A DNA stretch of 64,000 nucleotides from CAIZGX01 sp964511555. Lineage in GTDB: Bacteria > Bacteroidota > Bacteroidia > Flavobacteriales_D > Sanyastnellaceae. The stretch lies in NCBI GenBank assembly GCA_964511555.1, contig CAZEFR010000001.1, positions 1 through 64,000 on the forward strand, in the 5' to 3' direction. Under the pieces are notes generated by a model that worked only from the letters and a program-made list of their open reading frames with translations, was not told the DNA's origin and did no database searches. Positions 9,715-17,036 of this stretch are shown in pieces. The number at the start of each line of letters is the position of its first letter. Positions within the stretch are counted from its first letter, which is position 1. The position numbers and the translations under genes were made by a program.

Positions 9715-10143
9715 ATGGCAACGAAATTTTCAACGTGTTTGTGGGCGCATGATGCGAAGGGAATGGCAGAATATTACAAGAATGTCTTTGCCGATTTTCA
9801 ATTCATATCAGAGAACCCTATGGCGGCGGTGTTTGAAGTAGCAGGCAATCGATTGATGTGTTTGAACAACGGACCTCAGAACATGGACTTCAACGAGAAA
9901 GTTTCTTTTGTTTTATCGGTCGATACGCAAGACGAAATTGATCACTACTGGAATTACTTCACACAAGAAGGACAAGCGGGTCAATGCGGTTGGTTGAAGG
10001 ACAAATACGGTGTGTCGTGGCAAGTTGTTCCAAGTATGTTGGGCAAGCTCATGACCAATCCCGAAACCGCACCGAAAGCGGCTTACGCATTCATGCAAAT
10101 GTCGAAGTTCGATATTGCGAAGTTGGAAGAAGCGGTTCGTTAA
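9715..10143 (+). CDS. PhnB-like VOC family protein
   Basis: A 142-residue protein of the PhnB / 3-demethylubiquinone methyltransferase-like branch of the VOC superfamily. Visible marks are TCLWAHDAKGMAEYYKNVF at the N-terminus, FVLSVDTQDEIDHYWNYF in the middle and WLKDKYGVSWQVVP near 105-118. VOC proteins form paired beta-alpha-beta-beta-beta modules, often with a metal site; the activity of this branch is not established. It is the second gene of a two-gene unit with the SRPBCC protein (5 bp apart). Confidence 0.88.
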   Translation: MATKFSTCLWAHDAKGMAEYYKNVFADFQFISENPMAAVFEVAGNRLMCLNNGPQNMDFNEKVSFVLSVDTQDEIDHYWNYFTQEGQAGQCGWLKDKYGVSWQVVPSMLGKLMTNPETAPKAAYAFMQMSKFDIAKLEEAVR

Positions 10144-10149
10144 TTATTT

Positions 10150-10246
10150 TATCTCGAAGGGAAAAGTCCACTTCGTGGATACATCCGCAATGCGGATACA
10201 TCCCAACGGGATTCGTCCACTTCTTGGATTGGTCCGCAATGCGGAG
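10150..10246. repeat. Palindromic intergenic repeat, family 2 (copy 1)
   Basis: The whole gap between two convergent genes is a string of small palindromes: TCCACTTCGTGGA, ATCCGCAATGCGGAT, ATCCCAACGGGAT, TCCACTTCTTGGA and TCCGCAATGCGGA, ending directly at the stop codon of the ATPase gene (10247). Parts recur at 11584-11621. It has no coding potential that makes sense and may act as a structured 3' end for both transcripts. Confidence 0.75.
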
Positions 10247-11446
10247 TTACCCAAGCAACCAATCAATGACATTTATTTTTTGAATGCCGTTAATATTCGT
10301 TGTGTCAAAGTCCATGGTTAAGAGATATTTCGGATAGCCATCGCGTATGTTTTGAAACGCGGTAAGTTCTCGCGCAAGTGTTTTTTCATCGTATACAGAA
10401 TAGGCAACTTGGTAGTACTCGTATTCGTTGTTTGCTCTTTGAACAATGAAATCAATTTCCTTTTCATTGTTTTTCCCCACATATACTTTTCCGCCTCTGC
10501 GCAGTAGCTCGAAGTAAATGACGTTTTCTAATTTGTGTCCGAGATTTCCGTCAGCTTTATTCGTTGTGGTAATATTCTTTAATCCAAGATCTATCAGATA
10601 ATATTTTTCATTTGTCTGAAGGAGTTTTTTTCCTTTTACATCGAATCTCGCAGCCGGATAAAGGATGTACGACTTAATAAGGAAGTCGAGGTATTTGGTT
10701 ATTGTGTTGTGTGAAATAGATTTGTTCCCTTTGCTTAGCTCCTCTGCAATATTTCCAGGAGAGAGATAAGAACCAACATGTTCAAAAACGAAATCGATCA
10801 ATCGTTTAAGGTTGTGAAGATTTCGTAATTTATATCGCGTGGCAATGTCCTTTATGACAACAGTATTGTATATCGTTTGCAGGTAATCATTCACAAGATT
10901 TTCATCGATTTTAGACAAGCTAACGGCTTCAGGAAATGAACTTGTATTCATGTATTTTCTGAATAGTCTGTCCGTGTTGCCATCTTCAGGAAATGCTTGG
11001 GTGTATTCTTTAAAAGAGAATGGATGAATATTTATAGCGATGTATCTTCCAGAAAGTAATGTAGCTAATTCACTGGAGAGTAAATAGGCATTGGACCCCG
11101 TGACATATAGGTCTATATTTTTTTTGGTGAACAGCGCATTGACTAATTTTTCGAAATCAGTGATCAGCTGAACTTCATCGAGAAAAATATAATATTTTTC
11201 AGTTTCAGAAGTCTTTTGAATAATCTCATCGTAAAGCTTTGACCAATGATTCAAATGTATGTTCTCTCTTTCTTCAAAATTGAAAAACTGAATGTTTGAA
11301 TCAGGTATTCCGTTGTTTTTCAATTCAAGACAAAAGGCTTGCAACAACGAAGATTTTCCAGATCTTCGAATGCCTGTAATCACCTTTATCAGATTTTGAT
11401 CTTTAAGTAATCTAAGTTTTTGCAGGTAATCTTCTCTAGCTATCAT
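10247..11446 (-). CDS. AAA_14 / DUF4143 family ATPase
   Basis: A 399-residue P-loop protein. The N-terminal AAA_14 domain has Walker A GIRRSGKSS (residues 25-33), Walker B YIFLDEVQ near 85 and the sensor-like YVTGSNAYLLSSEL; the C-terminal DUF4143 domain contains EKEIDFIVQ and resembles the PD-(D/E)xK fold. These proteins are widespread, often horizontally moved, and their function is unsettled (NTP-dependent switch or toxin-like roles have been proposed). The ATG at 11446 gives the standard N-terminus MIAREDYLQKL; an upstream TTG at 11473 lies in the promoter. It stands alone with a 14-bp inverted repeat upstream and a palindromic repeat directly after its stop. Confidence 0.9.
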   Translation of the reverse strand: MIAREDYLQKLRLLKDQNLIKVITGIRRSGKSSLLQAFCLELKNNGIPDSNIQFFNFEERENIHLNHWSKLYDEIIQKTSETEKYYIFLDEVQLITDFEKLVNALFTKKNIDLYVTGSNAYLLSSELATLLSGRYIAINIHPFSFKEYTQAFPEDGNTDRLFRKYMNTSSFPEAVSLSKIDENLVNDYLQTIYNTVVIKDIATRYKLRNLHNLKRLIDFVFEHVGSYLSPGNIAEELSKGNKSISHNTITKYLDFLIKSYILYPAARFDVKGKKLLQTNEKYYLIDLGLKNITTTNKADGNLGHKLENVIYFELLRRGGKVYVGKNNEKEIDFIVQRANNEYEYYQVAYSVYDEKTLARELTAFQNIRDGYPKYLLTMDFDTTNINGIQKINVIDWLLG

Positions 11447-11470
11447 GTCGTTATTTAAAGAGTTGAATAT

Positions 11471-11528
11471 CAAAAATATAGGTTCCTTATTGACAAAAAA
11501 TAGCGAAAATTGGTTTTTTTGTCAATAA
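11471..11528 (-). promoter_or_regulatory. 14-bp perfect inverted repeat and promoter of the AAA_14 gene
   Basis: TTATTGACAAAAAA (11487-11500) and TTTTTTGTCAATAA (11515-11528) are perfect inverted copies separated by 14 bases. On the minus strand the proximal arm supplies a TTG (11496-11494) and, 15 bases on, TATTTTTG (11478-11471) fits the -7 consensus. The arm overlapping the -33 region suggests an operator, possibly autoregulatory (inference); a hairpin in RNA is also possible. Confidence 0.55.
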
Positions 11529-11583
11529 GAGCCGTAAGTCATTGAAAAATAAGTATATAAATTCCACAAGTAACTTGTCTAAA

Positions 11584-11621
11584 TGGGATTCGTCCACTTC
11601 GTGGATACATCCCGAAGGGAA
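11584..11621. repeat. Palindromic repeat, family 2 (copy 2)
   Basis: Shares GGGATTCGTCCACTTC and GTGGATACATCCC modules with 10150-10246. Three small palindromes in tandem; lies between the AAA_14 promoter and the tRNA-Asn terminator. Confidence 0.65.
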
Positions 11622-11633
11622 TATTTTTCCAAC

Positions 11634-11661
11634 AAAAAAGCCTCGCATTTCTGCAAGGCTT
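11634..11661 (-). terminator. Terminator of tRNA-Asn
   Basis: On the minus strand AAGCCTTGC (11661-11653) pairs with GCGAGGCTT (11647-11639) with one wobble, loop ATTTCT complement, then six T. It begins two bases after the tRNA 3' end. Confidence 0.8.
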
Positions 11662-11663
11662 CG

Positions 11664-11737
11664 CTCCCCAGCCTGGGCTCGAACCAGGGACCCCATGATT
11701 AACAGTCATGTGCTCTAACCAACTGAGCTACTGAGGA
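11664..11737 (-). tRNA. tRNA-Asn (GTT)
   Basis: A 74-nt cloverleaf: acceptor TCCTCAG / CTGGGGA plus discriminator G, D-loop AGCTCAGTTGGTTAGAGC, anticodon loop CTGTTAA with GTT at 11703-11701, and T-arm GGTTCGAGCC. CCA is not encoded. Followed by its own terminator. Confidence 0.96.
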
Positions 11738-11919
11738 ATTTAACATTTTTAGTGGAACTCGTCGTTCCAACAAAAACACTCCACTTCGTCTTCAGCCTTC
11801 TGTCGTGACCAGAATAAAGCACCCGTCAGGGATTTCAAGAGAGGTGCAAATTTAACCAACATTTTGAATTCCACAAGAACATTCATAAAAAAAAACACTT
11901 CTTTTCGTTTTCTCCGATG

Positions 11920-11927
11920 TACTTTTG
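11920..11927 (+). promoter_or_regulatory. -7 box (TACTTTTG) of the rseP gene
   Basis: Exact TAnnTTTG match 18 bases before the ATG at 11946. It contains the TTG at 11925 that would otherwise be read as a start, so it supports the later ATG. No good -33 TTG is seen. Confidence 0.5.
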
Positions 11928-11945
11928 ATTCAACAAAAATTGTCT

Positions 11946-13262
11946 ATGATTCTAGCGTTTCAACTTATACTTTCTCTCTCGATACTTATTATTCTTCACG
12001 AGTTAGGTCACTTCATCCCAGCAAGACTTTTCAAAATTCGCGTTGAGAAATTCTACCTCTTCTTCGACCCTTGGTTTAGCCTAATAAAAAAGAAAAAAGG
12101 CGACACCGAATACGGTATCGGTTGGTTGCCACTGGGCGGATATGTAAAGATCGCTGGTATGGTAGACGAAAGCATGGACAAAGACGCCATGGCGCTTCCT
12201 CCACAAGATTGGGAATTCCGCTCGAAACCAGCTTGGCAACGACTCATTGTTATGATGGGCGGAGTGATCGTGAACATGATCGTTGGATTCGTGCTATACG
12301 CCATTATCCTTGGGATGTGGGGACGCGATGTTCTACCCGTTGAAAATGTGAAGTTCGGTGTGCACGTGAACGAAACCATGAAGGCAGCCGGATTCCAAGA
12401 GGGAGATAAAATTTTAGCCCTAAACGGAGAACGCCCTGAAAGCTTCAGCGAAGTAAACAAATCTCTTCTCGTAGATGATATTTCTACCGTTACCATTGAA
12501 AGAAACGGACAGAAAATGGACATTAACATTCCTGCAAACATTGGTCAGCAATTGGTAGACGGAGGAGTGAAATCTGCCCCTTTCGCAGTGAGACTTCCGT
12601 GTGTTGTCGACAGCGTAGTGCCGGGAAACAAAGCCGCTGAAGCGGGTTTAATGAAAGGCGACAGTGTTGTTGGTTTGGGCGATGTTCATTCGATTTACTT
12701 CAACGACATCAAAGCGGAATTGGCAAACAAGAAAGGTCAAACCGTTCCAATGTGGGTGAAGAGAAACGGACAAGAAACGCAATTGAATGTTGGCATTAAC
12801 GACGATGGAACAATTGGTTTCATTCCGAAAGCAGATGTGAAGCAATTCGGTGTCGAAACCCTTCATTACGGATTCTTCGCTGCCATTCCAGCAGGAGCGA
12901 AATGGGCGTGGGAAACGTTCACCGATTACGGAAGTCAACTGAAATATTTGTTCTCCTCTTCAGGTGCGAAACAAGTAGGAGGCTTCGGTTCGTTCGCAAA
13001 AATGTTCCCAGACACCTGGGATTGGGCTATCTTCTGGGAACGCACAGCTTTCATTTCTCTTATTCTTGCCTTCATGAACATGCTTCCTATTCCGGCATTG
13101 GATGGCGGACACGTGATGTTCTTGCTTTGGGAAATGATTACAGGAAGAGCGGTGAGTCAGAAAATATTGGAAAAAGCGCAAATCGTAGGAATGGTGCTTC
13201 TTCTAGGACTTATGCTGTGGGGAAATATCTTAGATATTTTCAGAGCTGTTGTTGGAAAATAG
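11946..13262 (+). CDS. rseP: RIP metalloprotease RseP (site-2 protease, M50)
   Basis: Inner-membrane zinc protease of 438 residues that cleaves membrane-bound anti-sigma factors and remnant signal peptides inside the bilayer. Zinc motif HELGH at residues 18-22 in the first helix, a PDZ region near 200-270 (VVDSVVPGNKAAEAGLMKGD), and the third-helix motif NMLPIPALDGGH near 375 that supplies the aspartate ligand. A second PDZ-like stretch precedes the first. The start is ATG 11946 because an in-frame TTG seven codons earlier overlaps a -7 promoter box. It stands alone; tRNA-Leu follows directly. Confidence 0.93.
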   Translation: MILAFQLILSLSILIILHELGHFIPARLFKIRVEKFYLFFDPWFSLIKKKKGDTEYGIGWLPLGGYVKIAGMVDESMDKDAMALPPQDWEFRSKPAWQRLIVMMGGVIVNMIVGFVLYAIILGMWGRDVLPVENVKFGVHVNETMKAAGFQEGDKILALNGERPESFSEVNKSLLVDDISTVTIERNGQKMDINIPANIGQQLVDGGVKSAPFAVRLPCVVDSVVPGNKAAEAGLMKGDSVVGLGDVHSIYFNDIKAELANKKGQTVPMWVKRNGQETQLNVGINDDGTIGFIPKADVKQFGVETLHYGFFAAIPAGAKWAWETFTDYGSQLKYLFSSSGAKQVGGFGSFAKMFPDTWDWAIFWERTAFISLILAFMNMLPIPALDGGHVMFLLWEMITGRAVSQKILEKAQIVGMVLLLGLMLWGNILDIFRAVVGK

Positions 13263-13280
13263 AAAACGTGTTTATATTTG
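13252..13280 (+). promoter_or_regulatory. Promoter of tRNA-Leu
   Basis: TTG at 13252-13254, 18-base spacer, then TATATTTG at 13273-13280, a full match to the Bacteroidota housekeeping consensus. It overlaps the last codons of rseP. Confidence 0.8.
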
Positions 13281-13302
13281 CACTCCTCTAATGAGAGGAA
13301 AT

Positions 13303-13384
13303 GCCTAGATGGCGGAATTGGTAGACGCGCACGACTCAAAATCGTGTGTCTTCGGGCATGTGGGTTCGATTCCCACTCTGGGTA
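13303..13384 (+). tRNA. tRNA-Leu (CAA)
   Basis: An 82-nt class II tRNA: acceptor GCCTAGA / TCTGGGT plus A, D-arm TGGCGGAATTGGTAGACGC, anticodon stem CACGA / TCGTG around CTCAAAA (anticodon CAA), a variable arm GTCTTCGGGC and T-arm GGGTTCGATTCCC. Reads UUG. Confidence 0.96.
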
Positions 13385-13390
13385 CAGAGA

Positions 13391-13415
13391 AAGGCTTCTT
13401 CGGAAGCCTTTTTTT
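13391..13415 (+). terminator. Terminator of tRNA-Leu
   Basis: AAGGCTTC (13391-13398) / GAAGCCTT (13403-13410), TTCG tetraloop, followed by T-run. Six bases after the tRNA. Confidence 0.92.
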
Positions 13416-13429
13416 ATGGGGTGTATTTT

Positions 13430-13590
13430 AAGGTGTAATACAAGGTCCTTTGGAAGGTTCTGCAAAAGGTGCTTCGCAAGGACGCTTCGCGTAGCGACCT
13501 TTCGCAGGACCTTGTGCACCTTCTGAAAGACCTTGTGCAACACCTTCTGAAAGACCTTGTGCAACACCTTCTGAAAGACCTTGTAAAACA
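13430..13590. repeat. Palindromic repeat, family 1 (intergenic, tandem copy)
   Basis: This tract holds modules such as AAGGTCCTTTGGAAGGTTC, AAGGTGCTTCGCAAGGACGC and AGCGACCTTTCGCAGGACC, then a tandem array: a 21-bp unit (13510-13530), two exact 24-bp units (13531-13554, 13555-13578) and a partial fourth. Read on the minus strand it gives repeated QGLSEGVA peptides in an open frame, resembling the peptide inserted in the glycosyltransferase at 36.1 kb. No promoter or start supports a real gene here, so it is listed as a repeat. Confidence 0.8.
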
Positions 13591-13619
13591 TCTTTCTCAG
13601 AATCTATGAAATTATATCG

Positions 13620-13632
13620 TATTATTGCAATA
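13620..13632 (+). promoter_or_regulatory. Candidate ars operator/promoter
   Basis: A perfect 10-bp palindrome TATTGCAATA (13623-13632) overlaps TATTATTG (13620-13627), a one-mismatch -7 box, 12 bases before the arsR ATG. Position fits repression by ArsR; sequence alone cannot prove it. Confidence 0.4.
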
Positions 13633-13644
13633 TACAAATACAAT

Positions 13645-13974
13645 ATGGGAACCACGAAAGCAGAGCTCTTCACAAAGAAACAAAACGAAACAGCTTCGTT
13701 GTTGAAGGCTATTGCACATCCTGCCCGCATTGCTATTGTTGAGTATCTCATGAATGTAGAGTCTTGTATATGCGGTGACATCGTGAACAAACTGCCTCTT
13801 GCGCAGCCTACTGTCTCACAGCATCTGAAAGAACTGAAGTCAGTTGGAATCATTCAAGGATCCATTGAAGGAAATACTATCTGCTACTGCTTGAATGAAA
13901 AGACCATTCAAAAATTAAAAGTCTATTTTGAAACAATAGAGAACAAAATTTCGAAACAAAATAAATGTTGCTAA
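13645..13974 (+). CDS. arsR: ArsR/SmtB family metalloregulatory repressor
   Basis: A winged-helix repressor of 109 residues. The core KAIAHPARIAIVEYL, the recognition helix QPTVSQHLKELKSVG and the wing are all visible. Cys41 and Cys43 (ESCICGD) match the As(III)-sensing Cys-x-Cys of classical ArsR, and the protein ends in Cys-Cys (NKCC), which may add ligands. It leads an operon with DUF6428, acr3 and arsC, so it most likely represses them until arsenite binds. The ATG at 13645 is preferred; an in-frame ATG at 13606 would add 13 residues foreign to the family and lies upstream of the putative operator. Confidence 0.88.
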   Translation: MGTTKAELFTKKQNETASLLKAIAHPARIAIVEYLMNVESCICGDIVNKLPLAQPTVSQHLKELKSVGIIQGSIEGNTICYCLNEKTIQKLKVYFETIENKISKQNKCC

Positions 13975-13975
13975 T

Positions 13976-14449
13976 ATGAAAATCTCAGAATTGAAAAGCC
14001 GATTAAACGAAGTGGATACGCTCGTTTTCGAATTACCAAACGGACAAATAGTTCCTGCGCATTTTCATGTGACCGAAGTGGGACTCGTTGCCAAACACTA
14101 CATCGATTGCGGTGGCACCGTGCGTAATGAAAAGACAGCGAGCTTCCAACTGTGGGAAGCAAACGATTTCGATCACCGCTTAGCTCCTTCGAAGTTTCTG
14201 GGTATTATTCTTCAGTCGGAAAACATTTTCGATATGAATGAATTAGATGTTGAAGTGGAATACCAATCGGAAACCATTGGAAAATACAACCTGGCATTTG
14301 CAGATGGGAAATTCAAAATGATTTCAACGCAAACCAATTGTCTTGCACAAGACAAATGCGGAATTCCACCGAGTAAGTTGAAGGTGAACTTGAATACAAT
14401 CGGCACGAATACAAATACAACCTGCACACCTGGAGGCGGATGCTGCTAA
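13976..14449 (+). CDS. DUF6428 family protein (ars operon)
   Basis: A 157-residue soluble protein of the DUF6428 family, which in Bacteroidota is commonly encoded inside arsenic operons. It starts ISELKSRLNEVDTLVFELPNGQIVPAHFH and contains HYIDCGGTVRNEK. The C-terminal part has several cysteines (NCLAQDKCG, and CTPGGGCC at the very end), suggesting thiol-metalloid binding (inference). It starts 1 bp after arsR and is followed 10 bp later by acr3. Biochemical role is not known; candidates are an arsenite chaperone or a sensor. Confidence 0.82.
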   Translation: MKISELKSRLNEVDTLVFELPNGQIVPAHFHVTEVGLVAKHYIDCGGTVRNEKTASFQLWEANDFDHRLAPSKFLGIILQSENIFDMNELDVEVEYQSETIGKYNLAFADGKFKMISTQTNCLAQDKCGIPPSKLKVNLNTIGTNTNTTCTPGGGCC

Positions 14450-14459
14450 ACTTTTTTCT

Positions 14460-15494
14460 ATGCAAGTAAAACTCAAATTCCTCGATCGCTTCCTAACCCT
14501 TTGGATATTCCTAGCCATGCTTATTGGCGTGGGGTTAGGCTATTTCTTTCCAAGTATAGCGAGTATAACGGACAGCCTTTCAGTTGGAACAACAAACATT
14601 CCGCTCGCCATTGGTTTAATTCTTATGATGTTCCCTCCATTAGCTAAGGTGAACTACAGCCTCTTGCCGAAAGCGTTTCAAGATAAAAAAGTCATGACGC
14701 TTTCGCTATTCTTGAACTGGATTGTGGGTCCGATACTCATGTTTACGTTGGCACTTTTATTTCTAAAAGATGAACCGCATTACATGGTCGGACTCATTCT
14801 CATTGGTCTTGCTAGATGCATTGCCATGGTCATAGTTTGGAACGATCTTGCCGGTGGGAACAGAGAATACGGAGCTTTGCTTATTGCGTTGAACAGTGTG
14901 TTTCAGGTGTTGTCGTATTCGTTCTACGCATGGCTTTTCATAAACGTACTTCCAAATCAATTGGGATTCGGAGACTTCAATGTTTCAGTGCCAATGGGTG
15001 AAGTCACACAAAGTGTTTTCATCTATTTGGGAATTCCTTTTCTTGCTGGATTTTTAACGCGAACGTTTCTAATTAAATCAAGAGGAGAAGATTGGTACAA
15101 CAGAGTCTTTGTCCCGAAAATTTCTCCAATCACATTGTACGCCTTGCTCTTCACCATTGTCTTGATGTTTAGTTTGAAAGGAGATAAGATTCTTGAGTTA
15201 CCGATCGATGTGTTGCGAATAGCCATTCCACTTGTAGTGTATTTCATACTTATGTTTTTCGTGAGTTTTTTCGTGAACAAATCCATGGGAATAGACTACG
15301 CGAAGAATGCAGCTATTTCTTTTACCGCAACGGGAAATAATTTCGAGTTGGCCATTGCTGTCGCCATTGCAGTATTCGGTATTCACTCGGCGGAAGCGTT
15401 TGTTGGGGTCATTGGCCCGTTGGTTGAAGTTCCGGTTTTAATTCTTTTGGTGAAAGCCAGTTTATTCCTCAAGAAAAAATATTATACACGATGA
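14460..15494 (+). CDS. acr3: Arsenite efflux permease Acr3
   Basis: A 344-residue, ten-helix membrane carrier of the ACR3 (BART) family that exports arsenite across the inner membrane using the proton gradient. Family marks: FLDRFLTLWIFLAMLIGVG at the N-terminus, GLARCIAMVIVWNDLAGG with the conserved Cys in helix 4, and SFTATGNNFELAIAVAIAVFG near 295. Length is typical. Its stop overlaps the start of arsC by four bases, so translation is coupled. Confidence 0.95.
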   Translation: MQVKLKFLDRFLTLWIFLAMLIGVGLGYFFPSIASITDSLSVGTTNIPLAIGLILMMFPPLAKVNYSLLPKAFQDKKVMTLSLFLNWIVGPILMFTLALLFLKDEPHYMVGLILIGLARCIAMVIVWNDLAGGNREYGALLIALNSVFQVLSYSFYAWLFINVLPNQLGFGDFNVSVPMGEVTQSVFIYLGIPFLAGFLTRTFLIKSRGEDWYNRVFVPKISPITLYALLFTIVLMFSLKGDKILELPIDVLRIAIPLVVYFILMFFVSFFVNKSMGIDYAKNAAISFTATGNNFELAIAVAIAVFGIHSAEAFVGVIGPLVEVPVLILLVKASLFLKKKYYTR

Positions 15495-15907
15495 AAAATA
15501 TACTTGTTCTCTGCACAGGAAACAGTTGCAGAAGTCAAATCGCCGAAGGTTTCCTTCGTCATTATGCCGGAGAAAAGGCGAACGTTTATAGCGCAGGAGT
15601 TGAAACGCACGGTGTAAATCCGCGAGCCATTTCAATCATGAATGAAGTGGGAATAGACATTTCCAATCACACATCAAATCACGTTGACGAATACGCGAAC
15701 ATCGATTTCGATTTTATCATTACGGTTTGCGACAATGCAAAAGAACGCTGTCCGTATTTCCCTTCGAAGGCTGAGAGATTTCATTACAATTTTCCTGATC
15801 CTGCAAAGGCAGTCGGTTCTGAGGAAGAGATCATGAACGAATTTCGAAGAGTTCGGGCTTTGATTGACGGGTATTGCAAAAATTTTGTTGCAGAGAAGTT
15901 GGGTTGA
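15491..15907 (+). CDS. arsC: Thioredoxin-coupled arsenate reductase
   Basis: A 138-residue LMW-phosphatase-fold arsenate reductase. The P-loop CTGNSCRS starts at Cys8; Cys80 and Cys87 (VCDNAKERC) sit 72 and 79 residues later, the same spacing as the three catalytic cysteines of the Staphylococcus aureus enzyme (10, 82, 89). This identifies the thioredoxin-dependent type that reduces arsenate to arsenite for export by Acr3. Last gene of the ars operon, overlapping acr3 by ATGA. Confidence 0.95.
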   Translation: MKNILVLCTGNSCRSQIAEGFLRHYAGEKANVYSAGVETHGVNPRAISIMNEVGIDISNHTSNHVDEYANIDFDFIITVCDNAKERCPYFPSKAERFHYNFPDPAKAVGSEEEIMNEFRRVRALIDGYCKNFVAEKLG

Positions 15908-15913
15908 TTCATT

Positions 15914-15921
15914 TATTTTTG
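15914..15921 (+). promoter_or_regulatory. -7 box (TATTTTTG) of the DUF1801 gene
   Basis: Exact TAnnTTTG match 16 bases before the ATG; a TTG at 15888-15890 gives a 23-base spacer. Suggests that the DUF1801 gene is independent of the ars operon. Confidence 0.5.
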
Positions 15922-15937
15922 AAGTAAACTTTTTTTT

Positions 15938-16381
15938 ATGAGTTCAGTTCAAGAATACATTCAAGCACTTCCCACCGAGCGACAAGTGGAGATAAAAAAA
16001 TTGCAATCACTATTCAAGAAAAATCTTCCAAAGGGATTTGAAGAACAGATGAGTTACGGAATGATTGGTTATGTTGTTCCGCATAAGATTTATCCCAACG
16101 GATATCACTGTGATCCAAAGCTTCCGTTACCCTTTATATCCATCGCTTCACAGAAGAATTTCATTGCGCTTTATCACATGGGTGTCTATGCCGTTCCTGA
16201 ATTGTACGATTGGTTTGTTTCAGAATATCCCAAGCATTGCAAGTCGAAAATAGACATGGGCAAGTCATGTATTCGCTTTAAAAAAATGGAAGACATTCCG
16301 TACGATTTAATTGCAGAATTGGCGAAAAAAATGACTGTACAAGATTGGATTTCCTGCTACGAAAAAAATTACAAGAAATAA
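15938..16381 (+). CDS. DUF1801 domain protein (YdhG-like)
   Basis: A 147-residue soluble protein of the DUF1801 / YdhG-like fold. Visible family features are the N-terminal VQEYIQALPTERQVEIKKL, the central YGMIGYVVPHKIYP, FISIASQKNFIALYHMGVY and the C-terminal GKSCIRFKKMEDIPYDLI. Function is unknown; the fold is seen in small stress-linked proteins. It has its own promoter and ends 1 bp before the convergent metallo-hydrolase gene. Confidence 0.85.
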   Translation: MSSVQEYIQALPTERQVEIKKLQSLFKKNLPKGFEEQMSYGMIGYVVPHKIYPNGYHCDPKLPLPFISIASQKNFIALYHMGVYAVPELYDWFVSEYPKHCKSKIDMGKSCIRFKKMEDIPYDLIAELAKKMTVQDWISCYEKNYKK

Positions 16382-16382
16382 T

Positions 16383-17021
16383 TTATTCTCCGGGAACAAA
16401 TGGGTTTTCGCGTTTTTCTGCTCCAATGGTCGTGGTGTCTCCGTGTCCGCAGTAAATCACGGTTTCTTCAGGAAGGGCATACATTTTTGTTCGAATGGAA
16501 TGCGCCAATGTTTCGAAATCGCCGCCCGGTAAATCCGTTCTTCCGATGCTTCGTTCAAATAACACATCACCACTAAACACCACTCCGATTTCTTCGAAAT
16601 AAAACGCGACATGGCCAGCGCTGTGTCCAGGTACAAATAGCACTTGTGTTTCGAAACCGTGTCGTTTCATATTTCCTTCTTGAAGAAGGTATTCAGGCTC
16701 GGGTCCGGCTGTATATGGAATGCCGTACATGCCTGCAACCATTTCACTTCGTTCAACATTGGCTTGATCAAGCGGGTGCGCTATGCCTTTCAACCCAAAT
16801 TCTCGAAAACAGAAATCAAGACCCATAATATGATCTATGTGGCAATGCGTAAGCCAGATGTCTACAACAGTTAACTCTTCCCCTTTCAACCAATTCAAAA
16901 ATTCGGATTCTTCCAAGCGATTGCTCATGCCGGGATCTATGATTACGGCTTGTTTTTCTGAATTCCAAATGACATGGGTGTTCTCAGAAAAAGCGTTGAA
17001 CTGAAAAGATTGAATATTCAT
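16383..17021 (-). CDS. MBL-fold metallo-hydrolase (glyoxalase II-like)
   Basis: A 212-residue metallo-beta-lactamase-fold hydrolase. Metal motif THCHIDHIMG near residues 55-64 (T-H-x-H-x-D-H), further His in VPGHSAGHVAFYF and Asp in FSGDVLFERSIGRTDLPGG, and a final His in YCGHGDTTTIG. Sequence and size fit the short GloB-like branch that lacks the long substrate domain; the substrate may be hydroxyacylglutathione or another thioester or persulfide (uncertain). The ATG at 17021 gives MNIQSFQFNAFSENTHV; longer starts run into the divergent promoter. Confidence 0.9.
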   Translation of the reverse strand: MNIQSFQFNAFSENTHVIWNSEKQAVIIDPGMSNRLEESEFLNWLKGEELTVVDIWLTHCHIDHIMGLDFCFREFGLKGIAHPLDQANVERSEMVAGMYGIPYTAGPEPEYLLQEGNMKRHGFETQVLFVPGHSAGHVAFYFEEIGVVFSGDVLFERSIGRTDLPGGDFETLAHSIRTKMYALPEETVIYCGHGDTTTIGAEKRENPFVPGE

Positions 17022-17036
17022 TGCGAAGAGGTATTT

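Noticed and set aside
11664..11737. tRNA-Asn as an integration site with an adjacent mobile element
   Set aside because: No integrase, no direct repeat of the tRNA end and no foreign gene block is seen nearby, although the AAA_14 gene could be mobile.
11925..11945. TTG at 11925 as the rseP start
   Set aside because: It lies in the TACTTTTG promoter box; ATG 11946 gives the usual short N-terminus before HELGH.
13510..13590. CRISPR-like array
   Set aside because: Units of 21-24 bp are head to tail with no unique spacers and no cas genes in the window; it is a tandem repeat.
13157..13853. Minus-strand open frames with QGLSEG repeats as a protein gene
   Set aside because: They overlap tRNA-Leu or arsR and their openness comes from the repeat composition; no start or promoter signals.
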